Below are positions 24,956 through 32,229 of a DNA stretch of 34,260 nt, piece by piece; within the stretch, counting starts at the first letter, position 1; each line of letters opens with the position of its first letter. Below the pieces are notes generated by a model. It was not told where the DNA came from and did not search any database. It saw only the letters and a program-made list of their open reading frames with translations. The DNA comes from Polaromonas sp. (lineage in GTDB: Bacteria > Pseudomonadota > Gammaproteobacteria > Burkholderiales > Burkholderiaceae). The stretch covers positions 1-34,260 of the forward strand of contig PNMH01000041.1 in NCBI GenBank assembly GCA_013823505.1, read 5' to 3'. A program made the translations under genes and the position numbers.

Positions 24956-26175
24956 ACGTGGCCAGTCTCTCGTGGCGTTACCTGTGGTCGCGACCGCTGG
25001 CCACCACCCTCAACCTGTTGTTGCTCGCGCTCGGCCTGGCTTCCATGGCGTTTGTGCTGATCGCGCGCGACCAGATCGACCGGGCGTTTGAACGCGACCT
25101 GGCCGGCATCGACGTGGTGGTGGGCGCCAAGGGCAGCCCCATGCAGTTGATCCTCGCGGGCGTGTTCCACATCGACGTGCCGCCGGGCAACATCCCGCTG
25201 GCCGAGGTGCAGCGCCTCGCACAGCACCCGCAGGTGGCCAAACTCATCCCCCTGAGCCTGGGCGACAACCTGCAGGGTTTCCGCATCGTGGGCACCACAG
25301 CCGACTACGCCGCGCATTACGGCGCACAGCTCGCCCAGGGAGCGCTGTGGTCAACACCGATGCAGGCGGTGCTCGGCGCCCAGGTGGCCAGCCGCACCGG
25401 GCTGCGACCGGGCCAGGCGTTTGAAGGGGCGCACGGCCTCGGCGCAGGCGGCGCCATACACGGCGAAACGCCCTACACCGTGAGCGGTGTGCTCGCACCC
25501 TGCGGCTGTGTGCTCGACCGGCTGGTGCTCACCGCCGCCGAATCGGTCTGGCAGGTGCACGACGACATGCATGCGGGTGACCAGATGGACGAGGCTGAGC
25601 GCCTTGAACTCGCCGAGGCGCTGGCCGATGAACGCGAAGTGACGCTGGCGCTGATCACCTACAACACGCCCATGGCCGCGGTGAGCTTTCCGCGCTTCAT
25701 CAACAGCACCACGTCGATGCAGGCCGCCGCGCCGGCGCTCGAAATCACGCGGCTGCTCTCCATGGTGGGCGTGGGTACGCAGGTGCTCCGGGGTCTGGGT
25801 GGCGTGCTGCTGGGCGTGGCCGCGCTGTCGGTGTTCATCGCGCTGTGGAGCGCCGTGCGCGAGCGCCGGGGCGACCTCGCCATGCTGCGCATGCTGGGCG
25901 CACCCGCCACGCGCGTGGCCCTGCTGCTGCTGTGCGAGGCCCTGTGGCTGGCCGCGCTGGCTTGCGCGATCGGTCTGCTCGCGGCGCACAGTCTGGCGGC
26001 GCTGCTCGGTTCCCTGTTGATGGACAGCCAGTCGCTGGCCATCAACGGCTGGCAATGGGTGGCGGGCGAAGCCTGGGTGCCCGCGCTGGCCTTTGGTGTG
26101 GCGGTGGCGGCGGCGCTGGTGCCGGTTGTCAGTGCCTACCGTGTCGATGTTTCCCAACTTCTCAACTCGAGGTGA
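24952..26175 (+). CDS. MacB/FtsX-type ABC transporter permease (zinc-linked)
   Basis: 407 aa. Layout is typical of the MacB/FtsX group: one N-terminal transmembrane helix (TTLNLLLLALGLASMAFVLI), a large periplasmic domain (about 45-270, starting ARDQIDRAFERDLAGIDVVV), then three helices in the C-terminal FtsX domain (GVLLGVAALSVFIALWSAV, LLCEALWLAALACAIGLL and AFGVAVAAALVPVVSAYRV). The cytoplasmic RERRGDLAMLRMLGAPATRV loop contacts the ATPase. The periplasmic domain has a Cys pair in APCGCVLDRL that could bind metal. These systems move substrates between the periplasm and the inner or outer membrane rather than into the cytoplasm. It corresponds to PA4065. Confidence 0.92.
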   Translation: MNVASLSWRYLWSRPLATTLNLLLLALGLASMAFVLIARDQIDRAFERDLAGIDVVVGAKGSPMQLILAGVFHIDVPPGNIPLAEVQRLAQHPQVAKLIPLSLGDNLQGFRIVGTTADYAAHYGAQLAQGALWSTPMQAVLGAQVASRTGLRPGQAFEGAHGLGAGGAIHGETPYTVSGVLAPCGCVLDRLVLTAAESVWQVHDDMHAGDQMDEAERLELAEALADEREVTLALITYNTPMAAVSFPRFINSTTSMQAAAPALEITRLLSMVGVGTQVLRGLGGVLLGVAALSVFIALWSAVRERRGDLAMLRMLGAPATRVALLLLCEALWLAALACAIGLLAAHSLAALLGSLLMDSQSLAINGWQWVAGEAWVPALAFGVAVAAALVPVVSAYRVDVSQLLNSR

Positions 26176-26179
26176 TTCC

Positions 26180-26419
26180 ATGAAAAAAGCCGTTCTGTTC
26201 CTGTCCGCCGTGCTCCTGTCCGCCTCCGCCATGGCCCAACACTCCGACCAGGAGGTGAAAGAAGACATCCAGCGCCACCGCGGCATGGCCGCTGCGCACG
26301 AGGGCGCGGCCAAGTGCCTGGAGGCCGGCAAGGGCGAAAAAGTCTGCATGGCGGAACTCCAGGCGGCCTGCAAAGGTCTGGCCTTGGGTAAATACTGTGG
26401 CATGCGCCACGCCCATTGA
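26180..26419 (+). CDS. Small secreted Cys/His protein in the zinc operon (79 aa)
   Basis: It begins 4 bp after the permease stop with GAGGTG as ribosome site. The signal peptide MKKAVLFLSAVLLSASAMAQ ends at a clear AMA-Q cleavage site, leaving about 59 mature residues. The mature part has four Cys (KCLEAGKGEKVCMAELQAAC and KYCGM) and six His, and is helical. The small size, periplasmic location and place in a Zur-linked operon suggest a zinc-binding or chaperone role, as with PA4063, which is a zinc-binding periplasmic protein in the Pseudomonas operon. The sequence itself is not an obvious PA4063 homologue. Paired Cys may instead form disulfides. Confidence 0.8.
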   Translation: MKKAVLFLSAVLLSASAMAQHSDQEVKEDIQRHRGMAAAHEGAAKCLEAGKGEKVCMAELQAACKGLALGKYCGMRHAH

Positions 26420-26437
26420 TTTCCACTGCAGTCACCG

Positions 26438-26983
26438 ATGAACCCGATGCCAATGCGAACCCTCTTGTGTGGCCTGTGGCTGAGCGGCGCTGTGGCTGTG
26501 TCGGCGCAAACGCTGAGCTCGCCGTTGCCACCCGGCACTCCGCCGCCGTCGGGTGCGGTTTTGCCCGGCGGGCAGGGCGCCGGCGTGCACAGCCCCCTGA
26601 GCCCGTTTGCGCCCCTGCCCAAGCGCACCGACGTGGTGGCCTGGTCCACGCTGACCGACTTGACCACACGGGTGGAGAAGAAACGCATCGTGCCGGTGTA
26701 CCCCGCGCCGGTGGCCGCGCTCCACCAGACCACGCAGCGGCTGCAAGGTTTCATGATGCCGCTGGAGCCGGGCGAGAGCCAGCGCCATTTCCTCTTGTCC
26801 TCGGTGCCGCTGACCTGCAGTTTCTGCACGCCAGGCGGGCCCGAGAGCATGGTCGAGGTGCGCACCAAAACGCCGGTGAAGTACAAGCTCGAAGCGGTGG
26901 TGGTTGAAGGCACTTTCCATGTGCTGCAAAACGATCCCTACGGCCTGTACTACCGCATCACCAACGCCGTGGGCGTGCCTTAG
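26438..26983 (+). CDS. DUF3299-family secreted protein in the zinc operon
   Basis: 181 aa with a signal peptide (RTLLCGLWLSGAVAVSAQ), a Pro/Gly-rich linker (about 24-60), and a C-terminal domain (about 85-178) with QGFMMPLEPGESQRHFLLSS, then VPLTCSFCTPGGPESMVEV, the DUF3299 pattern with its C-x2-C. This domain occurs with MacB-like ABC transporters in many proteobacteria, and PA4066 in P. aeruginosa is of this kind and Zur controlled. The CSFC pair could bind Zn or form a disulfide. It follows the small secreted protein by 18 bp and ends the zur operon. The start may also be at the ATG at 26453, which gives a more compact signal peptide. Confidence 0.82.
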   Translation: MNPMPMRTLLCGLWLSGAVAVSAQTLSSPLPPGTPPPSGAVLPGGQGAGVHSPLSPFAPLPKRTDVVAWSTLTDLTTRVEKKRIVPVYPAPVAALHQTTQRLQGFMMPLEPGESQRHFLLSSVPLTCSFCTPGGPESMVEVRTKTPVKYKLEAVVVEGTFHVLQNDPYGLYYRITNAVGVP

Positions 26984-27001
26984 CGCGGCTACCATCGGCG
27001 G

Positions 27002-27958
27002 GTGAACTTTGCTGCCCACCCCGCCGTCGCGTCCCTCACCCCCGTCTTTTTGCTCATGGCCATCGGCTTCCTGGCCGGGCGGCTGCAGTGGATCCGCGAC
27101 GCCTCGGTGAAGGACCTCTCCAACCTCGTGTTTCTGGTGCTGATCCCGGCACTGTTGTTTCGCACCATGAGCGCGGTGCGTTTCGAAGAGCTCGACCTGC
27201 GGCCGGTGCTGGCCTATTTCCCGGCTGCGCTGCTGCTGCTGGCCGTGTCCATCGCCTGGCGCGGCTTCAACCGCACCAGCGTGGTCATGGCCATGGCCGG
27301 CGTGTTCTCGAACATGGTGATGATCGGCATCACGCTCGTGGAACTGGCCTACGGCAAGGCCGGCCTGGTCACCCTGCTGACGCTGGTGTCGGTGCATGCG
27401 CTGATCCTGTTGACCACCGGCTCCATCGTGCTGGAGCTGGCGGTGGCGCGCGAGGCCCGCGCGGGCGGTGAGCGCGCGCCCCGCCTGTGGCAGACCGCGT
27501 TCTCGGCCATCAAGGGCGCGCTGATCCACCCCATTCCCCTGCCCATCATCAGCGGTCTGCTGTTTTCACAGACCGGCCTGACGCTGCCCGCGGTGATCGA
27601 CAAACCGCTGCTCCTGCTGGGCAACGCCTTCGGACCGTTGTCGTTGGTGCTGATGGGTGTGACGCTGGCCAGCACGCCGTTGCGCGGCCACCTGCGTGAC
27701 GCGCTGTGGATCACCGTCTCCAAAAACCTGGTGTTGCCCGTGATGGTGGGCCTGAGCGCCTGGGCGCTGGGCATCACCGGTCTGCCCCTGACCGTGATCG
27801 TGGTCGCCGGCGCGCTGCCCATCGGCGCCAATGTGTTCTTGTTCGCCCAGCGTTACGAAGCCGCCCAGGAGCTCACCACCGCCAGCATGGGCATGACCAC
27901 GCTGGCGTCGCTTTTCACGCTGAGCTTTTTCATGTTGGCCATGTCATGGATCAACTGA
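27002..27958 (+). CDS. AEC-family (auxin efflux carrier-like) membrane transporter
   Basis: 318 aa from the GTG at 27002. About ten transmembrane helices in two five-helix halves are visible, opening VASLTPVFLLMAIGFLAGRL. The family features SNLVFLVLIPALLFRTMS, the RTSVVMAMAGVFSNMVMIGI crossover helix with Asn, HPIPLPIISGLLFS and the second-half LTVIVVAGALPIGANVFLFA are present. AEC carriers move organic acids such as malate or malonate. No adjacent gene points to a substrate. It starts 18 bp after the DUF3299 gene, so read-through from the zinc operon is possible, but its function is unrelated as far as can be seen. Confidence 0.9.
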   Translation: MNFAAHPAVASLTPVFLLMAIGFLAGRLQWIRDASVKDLSNLVFLVLIPALLFRTMSAVRFEELDLRPVLAYFPAALLLLAVSIAWRGFNRTSVVMAMAGVFSNMVMIGITLVELAYGKAGLVTLLTLVSVHALILLTTGSIVLELAVAREARAGGERAPRLWQTAFSAIKGALIHPIPLPIISGLLFSQTGLTLPAVIDKPLLLLGNAFGPLSLVLMGVTLASTPLRGHLRDALWITVSKNLVLPVMVGLSAWALGITGLPLTVIVVAGALPIGANVFLFAQRYEAAQELTTASMGMTTLASLFTLSFFMLAMSWIN

Positions 27959-28035
27959 AGGGCCACTGTCTTGCCGGCGGCGGCTTCTCCCGACCAGAAC
28001 ACCGCGGAACCGGCTCTGACGGGCCGCAGGTGTTG

Positions 28036-28067
28036 CCCCCAGCAAGGGGGTGACGCGCCAAAGGCGC
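28036..28067. repeat. Double-hairpin intergenic repeat
   Basis: Two adjacent hairpins: CCCCC-AGCAA-GGGGG (28036-28050) and GCGCC-AAA-GGCGC (28055-28067), followed by CGGGGGTGGG. This arrangement (a CCCCC/GGGGG stem, TGACGC, then a GCG-rich stem and a G-run) is the form of an intergenic repeat common in Comamonadaceae chromosomes. It lies between two convergent genes, where a bidirectional transcription-stop or mRNA-end role is likely. There is no T-run. Confidence 0.6.
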
Positions 28068-28087
28068 GGCGCGGGGGTGGGCTGAAT

Positions 28088-28546
28088 TCACTGACTGATT
28101 TTTCGCGCCTCTTCGATCTGATATTCGAAGTAGCGCTGGATGCCGAACGCCACGCTGCCCATGAAAGCCACCGTGCCCATGAGCAGCGCCAGCACCAGGG
28201 TTCCGATGGTGAGCCAGTGGGTCGCGCCGGCGTTGGCGTCCACCGGCATCGTCGGGTTGAACCAGCGGTTCCACTTCTCGCGGTCGGTGAGCGCGTAGAC
28301 GATGCCGGTGAGGCAGCTCGCGGCAATCGTCATGCCCAGCAGCGGGATCAACACCCAGGAGAGCTTGTCGTCCTGACCATAGGTCAACACACGGTCCACG
28401 CCCCACCAGCCCAAGGCTGCCGGGATCGGGTGCAGCCAGCCAATCCAGTCGCCCAGACCCCGCAAGTAAAAACGGTGCAACCCGAGCGTGCCACCCAGCA
28501 CCGCCAGCACGACGGCCAGCGTCTTGTTCTTGCCGCGGCCGATCAC
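28088..28546 (-). CDS. TM2-domain membrane protein
   Basis: 152 aa from the GTG at 28546, which overlaps the upstream stop as GTGA. The TM2 motif is clear: AVVLAVLGGTLGLHRFYLRG, two hydrophobic segments joined by a short turn with the conserved HRFYL. A further two or three helices follow (WVLIPLLGMTIAASCLTGIV and TIGTLVLALLMGTVAFMG), ending in a charged helix (FEYQIEEARK). TM2 proteins are small membrane proteins of mostly unknown role. It is probably co-transcribed with the acetyltransferase gene upstream. Confidence 0.85.
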   Translation of the reverse strand: MIGRGKNKTLAVVLAVLGGTLGLHRFYLRGLGDWIGWLHPIPAALGWWGVDRVLTYGQDDKLSWVLIPLLGMTIAASCLTGIVYALTDREKWNRWFNPTMPVDANAGATHWLTIGTLVLALLMGTVAFMGSVAFGIQRYFEYQIEEARKISQ

Positions 28547-29073
28547 GTAGCGCTTTCGGGAGGTGTGGTGTCGCCGGCGCCCAGCGTTTTCTGCATCAGC
28601 ACGATGTCCAGCCAGCGGTCGAACTTCCAGCCGCAAGACTGCACCACGCCCACGGTTTCGAAACCCAGTGCCTTGTGCACGCCGATCGAACCCGCGTTGG
28701 CCGAATCGCCGATCACAGCCATCACCTTGCGCACGCCACCACGCTCCAGCGCGGCCATCAGCTCGGTCAGCAGCGCGCGGCCCAGGCCCTTGCCGTGTGC
28801 CGCCGGGTCCATGTAGATCGAGTCTTCCACCGAAAAGCGGTACGCCGGCCGGGGCTTGAACCAGTTGCCGTAGGCAAAACCGAGCACCTGGCCACCGTCT
28901 TCAACCACCAGCCAGGGCAGGCCTTTGGACAACACGTCGGCGCGTCGGGTGGTCATGTCGGACAGGCTGGGCGGCGTGGTTTCAAAGGTGCCGGTGCCGT
29001 GCAGCACGTGGTGGCCATAGATGCGGGTGATGACGTCGAGATCGTCGTCTCGGCTGGGGCGGATCGTGGGCAT
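28543..29073 (-). CDS. GNAT N-acetyltransferase, phosphinothricin acetyltransferase-like
   Basis: 176 aa. The GNAT fold shows IRPSRDDDLDVITRIYGHHV at the N-terminus, FAYGNWFKPRPAYRFSVEDS in the core, the acetyl-CoA pyrophosphate loop HGKGLGRALLTEL, and the SANAGSIGVHKALGFETVGV region with the conserved N...S..hkk.GF. This resembles the PAT/Bar/YncA branch, which acetylates phosphinothricin, methionine sulfoximine or related amino compounds. The substrate cannot be fixed from sequence. The 3' end overlaps the TM2 gene. Its start lies 57 bp from the rpsP promoter on the opposite strand. Confidence 0.88.
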   Translation of the reverse strand: MPTIRPSRDDDLDVITRIYGHHVLHGTGTFETTPPSLSDMTTRRADVLSKGLPWLVVEDGGQVLGFAYGNWFKPRPAYRFSVEDSIYMDPAAHGKGLGRALLTELMAALERGGVRKVMAVIGDSANAGSIGVHKALGFETVGVVQSCGWKFDRWLDIVLMQKTLGAGDTTPPESAT

Positions 29074-29129
29074 GGGGCTTTTCAGAACGAGCAGTGTGAA
29101 GCGGTGGCCGGTGCGGCCGCCGAGCGGGC

Positions 29130-29135
29130 TATAAT
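29130..29135 (+). promoter_or_regulatory. rpsP operon -10 element (TATAAT)
   Basis: A perfect TATAAT stands in GC-rich DNA 125 bp upstream of rpsP. No strong -35 is visible 17 bp ahead. The leader that follows contains a small hairpin, GTGCC-N6-GGCAC (about 29222-29237), just before the ribosome site GAAGGA. Confidence 0.6.
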
Positions 29136-29259
29136 CGCGGGTTTCGTGGCGTTTCGCTGGCCGGGTGGTCAGTCGTGTGTCTCAAGCGCTGCAGATAAAG
29201 CGGATCGAAAGATCCAGTGATGTGCCAATTTCGGCACCTCTCCACCCGAAGGATAAATC

Positions 29260-29520
29260 ATGGTCGTCATTCGACTCTCCCGCGGCGGCTCAAAGTCCCG
29301 TCCTTTCTACAACATCGTTGTGGCCGACAAGCGCAACCGTCGTGACGGTCGTTTCATCGAGCGCATCGGCTTCTACAACCCCCTGGCACGTGGCGGCGAA
29401 GAGCCCCTGCGCATCGCCCTGGACCGTCTGACCTACTGGACCGGTGTGGGTGCCACCCCGTCCGACACGGTGGAGCGTCTGGTCAAGCAGAACGCCGCCA
29501 AGGCCACTGTCGCGGCCTGA
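29260..29520 (+). CDS. rpsP: 30S ribosomal protein S16
   Basis: 86 aa, full length. It opens [20 protein letters not shown] and continues [20 protein letters not shown], both diagnostic of bS16, then [20 protein letters not shown] at the C-terminus. It is an assembly protein of the small subunit. The ribosome site GAAGGA lies ahead of the ATG at 29260. First gene of the conserved rpsP-rimM-trmD-rplS cluster. Confidence 0.98.
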   Translation: MVVIRLSRGGSKSRPFYNIVVADKRNRRDGRFIERIGFYNPLARGGEEPLRIALDRLTYWTGVGATPSDTVERLVKQNAAKATVAA

Positions 29521-29536
29521 TTCTTCCGACCGCACG

Positions 29537-30136
29537 GTGAGCCTCCCCGCGTCCGGCGCCTTCACGGCGTCGTCTCTCCCGGCCGATGCGGTCGAGTTGG
29601 GGCGCATACAGGACGCGTGGGGCATCAAGGGCTGGGTCCGCATCCTGCCCCACAGCGCCGACACCTCGGCGTTGATTGCTTCTCAGCAATGGTTCCTCGA
29701 GCCGCCCGAAGCCCGCTTCGCGCGCGGCTTCTCGGCGTTTTCGGGCTGCGTGAATGTGGCCCTCGAAGAAGTCAAGCCACACACCGACGGTCTGGTTGCC
29801 CAGATCCAAGGCATTGTCGACCGCAACTCGGCCGAAGCGCTCAAGGGCGTGCGCATCTACCTGCCGCGCAGCGCCTTCCCGGCCACGCCCGAGGGTGAGT
29901 ACTACTGGGTCGACCTGATCGGCCTGGACGTGGTCAACCGAGAAGGCGTGTTCCTGGGCGTGGTGCGCGACCTCATGGCCACTGGCCCCAATTCCGTGCT
30001 GGTGCTCGAATACACCGACACGGTCGACGGTGTCGAGCAGGTGGCCGAACGCATGATCCCGTTTGTGGCGGCCTACATCGACAACGTGGACAAGGCAGCA
30101 CGCCGCATCACCGCCGACTGGCAGACAGACTATTGA
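29537..30136 (+). CDS. rimM: 16S rRNA maturation factor RimM
   Basis: 199 aa from the GTG at 29537, 16 bp after rpsP; no strong ribosome site is visible, and an upstream in-frame start would lie inside rpsP. The N-terminal RimM domain has VELGRIQDAWGIKGWVRILP (family: GRIxgxhGIkGevkv). The PRC-barrel half has the EYYWVDLIGLDVVNREGVFL stretch and ends with MIPFVAAYIDNVDKAARRIT, the usual 'lIPfv..vv..vD...k.i'. RimM binds S19 and the 30S head during maturation. Confidence 0.95.
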   Translation: MSLPASGAFTASSLPADAVELGRIQDAWGIKGWVRILPHSADTSALIASQQWFLEPPEARFARGFSAFSGCVNVALEEVKPHTDGLVAQIQGIVDRNSAEALKGVRIYLPRSAFPATPEGEYYWVDLIGLDVVNREGVFLGVVRDLMATGPNSVLVLEYTDTVDGVEQVAERMIPFVAAYIDNVDKAARRITADWQTDY

Positions 30137-30145
30137 TTCGTCCTG

Positions 30146-30922
30146 ATGCGCTTCGACGTCATCACGCTGTTTCCTGAACTGTTTGCGCCATTTCTGCAGC
30201 ACGGTATCAACCGGCGTGCCTTTGAGTCCGGGCTGGTCGATGTTCATCTCTGGAATCCGCGCGACTTTGCCGAAGGCAACTACCGGCGAGTGGACGACCG
30301 TCCGTTCGGGGGTGGACCGGGCATGGTCATGATGGCCGAGCCCCTGTGGCAGTGTATGCAGGCCGTGCGGGCCGCGCGTGCCGAGTCTGACGACGCGCGT
30401 GCGCCGGTGGTCCTGTTTTCCCCCATCGGCGAAGCCCTCAACCACACCGGTGTCGAACGCTGGTCTGCCAGCCGGGGCGCCGTGCTGCTGTGCGGCCGTT
30501 ATGAGGGCATCGACCAGCGTTTCATCGACGCCTGTGTCGACCAGCAGGTCAGCCTCGGCGACTTCGTGCTGTCGGGCGGCGAAATCGCTGCCATGGCGCT
30601 GCTCGATGCGGTGGCGCGTCTGCAGCCCGGGGTGTTGAGCGACGAAGGCAGCCACCAGCAGGACAGTTTCAACCCCGCGCTCGACGGTCTGCTTGACAGT
30701 CCGCACCACACGCGCCCCGAGGTCTGGCAGGGGCCGCAGGGCCCGATGCCGGTGCCCGAGGTGTTGCTGGGTGGTCACCACGAGCGCATCGCCCGCCACC
30801 GGCGCGAGCAGAGTTTGCTGGTCACGGCCCGCCAAAGGCCCGACCTGCTGACCCGCGCCCGGGAGCGGGGTTTGCTCGACGCCGCCGACCAAAGTTTCCT
30901 GCGCGCGCAGGGCTTGCTATAA
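30146..30922 (+). CDS. trmD: tRNA (guanine37-N1)-methyltransferase TrmD
   Basis: 258 aa. It opens MRFDVITLFPELFAPFLQHG, followed by RRVDDRPFGGGPGMVMMAEP, the trefoil-knot SAM site GRYEGIDQRFID and SLGDFVLSGGEIAAMALLDA, then HHTRPEVW. All are conserved in TrmD. It methylates G37 next to the anticodon and prevents +1 frameshifting. It starts 9 bp after rimM. Its stop codon TAA lies inside the -10 hexamer of the next promoter. Confidence 0.98.
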   Translation: MRFDVITLFPELFAPFLQHGINRRAFESGLVDVHLWNPRDFAEGNYRRVDDRPFGGGPGMVMMAEPLWQCMQAVRAARAESDDARAPVVLFSPIGEALNHTGVERWSASRGAVLLCGRYEGIDQRFIDACVDQQVSLGDFVLSGGEIAAMALLDAVARLQPGVLSDEGSHQQDSFNPALDGLLDSPHHTRPEVWQGPQGPMPVPEVLLGGHHERIARHRREQSLLVTARQRPDLLTRARERGLLDAADQSFLRAQGLL

Positions 30923-30923
30923 T
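30918..30923 (+). promoter_or_regulatory. rplS promoter, extended -10 (TGC TATAAT)
   Basis: A perfect TATAAT preceded by TGC (extended -10) overlaps the last codons and the stop of trmD. The -35 position (TTTCCT at 30895-30900) is weak, as expected for an extended -10 promoter. Transcripts starting here would carry a leader of about 135 nt before rplS. Confidence 0.65.
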
Positions 30924-31065
30924 CCAAGGCTTTTCGATCCTCTACCGGCCGCCGCGACCGGGTCAGCCCGCAACCCCAGCAGATCTTCTGCGCCAGGTTG
31001 GACAGGGCCCCTGCCGGATTCGTGGCCTTTAGTGCAGCGCGGGAATGATCGACGAACAGGAAACC

Positions 31066-31431
31066 ATGAACCTCATCCAGACCCTTGAGCAAGAAGAAAT
31101 TGCTCGCCTCGGCAAAGTCATTCCGCCGTTCGCCCCTGGCGACACGGTGATCGTCAGCGTGAACGTGATCGAAGGCACCCGCAAGCGTTTGCAGGCCTAC
31201 GAAGGTGTGGTGGTTGCCCGCCGCAATCGTGGCCTCAACTCCAGCTTCATCGTGCGCAAGATCTCCAACGGCGAAGGTGTCGAGCGCACCTTCCCGCTGT
31301 ACAGCCCGCTGATCGCCAAGATCGAAGTCAAGCGCCGCGGTGATGTGCGCCGCGCCAAGCTGTACTACCTGCGCGACCGCAGCGGCAAGTCGGCACGTAT
31401 CAAGGAAAAGCTGGGCGCCAAGGCTGCATAA
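31066..31431 (+). CDS. rplS: 50S ribosomal protein L19
   Basis: 121 aa from the ATG at 31066 with AGGA upstream; an earlier in-frame ATG at 31045 has no ribosome site and adds non-family residues. It opens [20 protein letters not shown], with [40 protein letters not shown] and the C-terminal [20 protein letters not shown], all typical of bL19. It sits at the 30S-50S interface. It is separated from trmD by a 143-bp leader with its own promoter. Confidence 0.98.
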   Translation: MNLIQTLEQEEIARLGKVIPPFAPGDTVIVSVNVIEGTRKRLQAYEGVVVARRNRGLNSSFIVRKISNGEGVERTFPLYSPLIAKIEVKRRGDVRRAKLYYLRDRSGKSARIKEKLGAKAA

Positions 31432-31452
31432 GCCTCTGCTCGCTCTGGCAGT

Positions 31453-31483
31453 AAAAAAGCCGCTCCCCGGAGCGGCTTTTTTT
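31453..31483 (+). terminator. Rho-independent terminator after rplS
   Basis: A6, then the stem GCCGCTCC/GGAGCGGC with two C in the loop, then T7. It is a textbook intrinsic terminator 21 bp after the rplS stop. The A-run on the left would let it work in both directions. Confidence 0.95.
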
Positions 31484-31507
31484 CGTCTGGCCTATGCTCT
31501 GCCACCC

Positions 31508-32185
31508 ATGACACAACTGTTGCCCGCGTTCGATCCCCGCCTGGTGCCCATCGTCCATGCTGGCGACGGCATGTACCCCGCCCATCCTGAACGCCTCACC
31601 CCTGAAGGCTTGCGCGAACTGTTCGCCAACCCACCGGTCTGGACGCCCGAACTGGTGCGAGAGGTCAAGTTTGCCAACCGCGCCCCCGCGCATGCAGCCG
31701 TGATGCTGCCGCTGGTGATGCGCGATGAGCTCACCTTGCTGCTCACCCAGCGCACAGCCCATCTCTCCACCCATTCGGGCCAGATCGCACTGCCCGGCGG
31801 CAAGATCGACCCCACCGATGCCGACCCCACCGCCGCGGCATTGCGAGAAACCTTTGAAGAGATCGGCATTCCACCCGAGCGCATCGAGGTGCTGGGCACG
31901 TTGCCGGTGTATGTCACGGGCACGTCGTTCATCGTCACGCCGGTGGTGGGGCTGGTGCAGCCTGGGTTTGAACTTGTGCCCAACCCCGATGAAGTGGACG
32001 ATGTGTTCGAGGTGCCGTTGTCCTTTCTCATGAACCCGCTGCACCACCGCCGGCACGCCTTTGACTTCGAGGGCGTGGTGCGCGAGTGGTATTCCATGCC
32101 TTACCAGGACGGCGATCAGGAGCGCTTCATCTGGGGTGCCACCGCCGGCATGCTGCGCAACTTCTATCGGCTGCTCAGCGCCTGA
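31508..32185 (+). CDS. CoA pyrophosphatase-type Nudix hydrolase
   Basis: 225 aa. The NuCoA signature LLLTQRTAHLSTHSGQIALP runs into the Nudix box GG-KIDPTDADPTAAALRETF-EEIG (catalytic RE..EEIG). This matches the NudL/YeaB/PCD1 pattern 'LLTxRsxxLrxHxGQvaFPGG'. Such enzymes cleave CoA or oxidised CoA to 4'-phosphopantetheine and 3',5'-ADP. The C-terminal part carries the substrate-covering region with HHRRHAFDFEGVVREWYSMP and FIWGATAGMLRNF. It is read after the rplS terminator, so it needs its own start signal or read-through. Confidence 0.9.
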   Translation: MTQLLPAFDPRLVPIVHAGDGMYPAHPERLTPEGLRELFANPPVWTPELVREVKFANRAPAHAAVMLPLVMRDELTLLLTQRTAHLSTHSGQIALPGGKIDPTDADPTAAALRETFEEIGIPPERIEVLGTLPVYVTGTSFIVTPVVGLVQPGFELVPNPDEVDDVFEVPLSFLMNPLHHRRHAFDFEGVVREWYSMPYQDGDQERFIWGATAGMLRNFYRLLSA

Positions 32186-32229
32186 ACCGTTGCGCAGGCC
32201 TGCGCTGTGCGGGCCACTATGATCGACCC

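Noticed and set aside
30733..30747. GGGGCCGCAGGGCCC resembling the centre of the palindromic elements
   Set aside because: It lies inside trmD, lacks the rest of the 50-nt core and has no inverted arms. It encodes conserved TrmD sequence.
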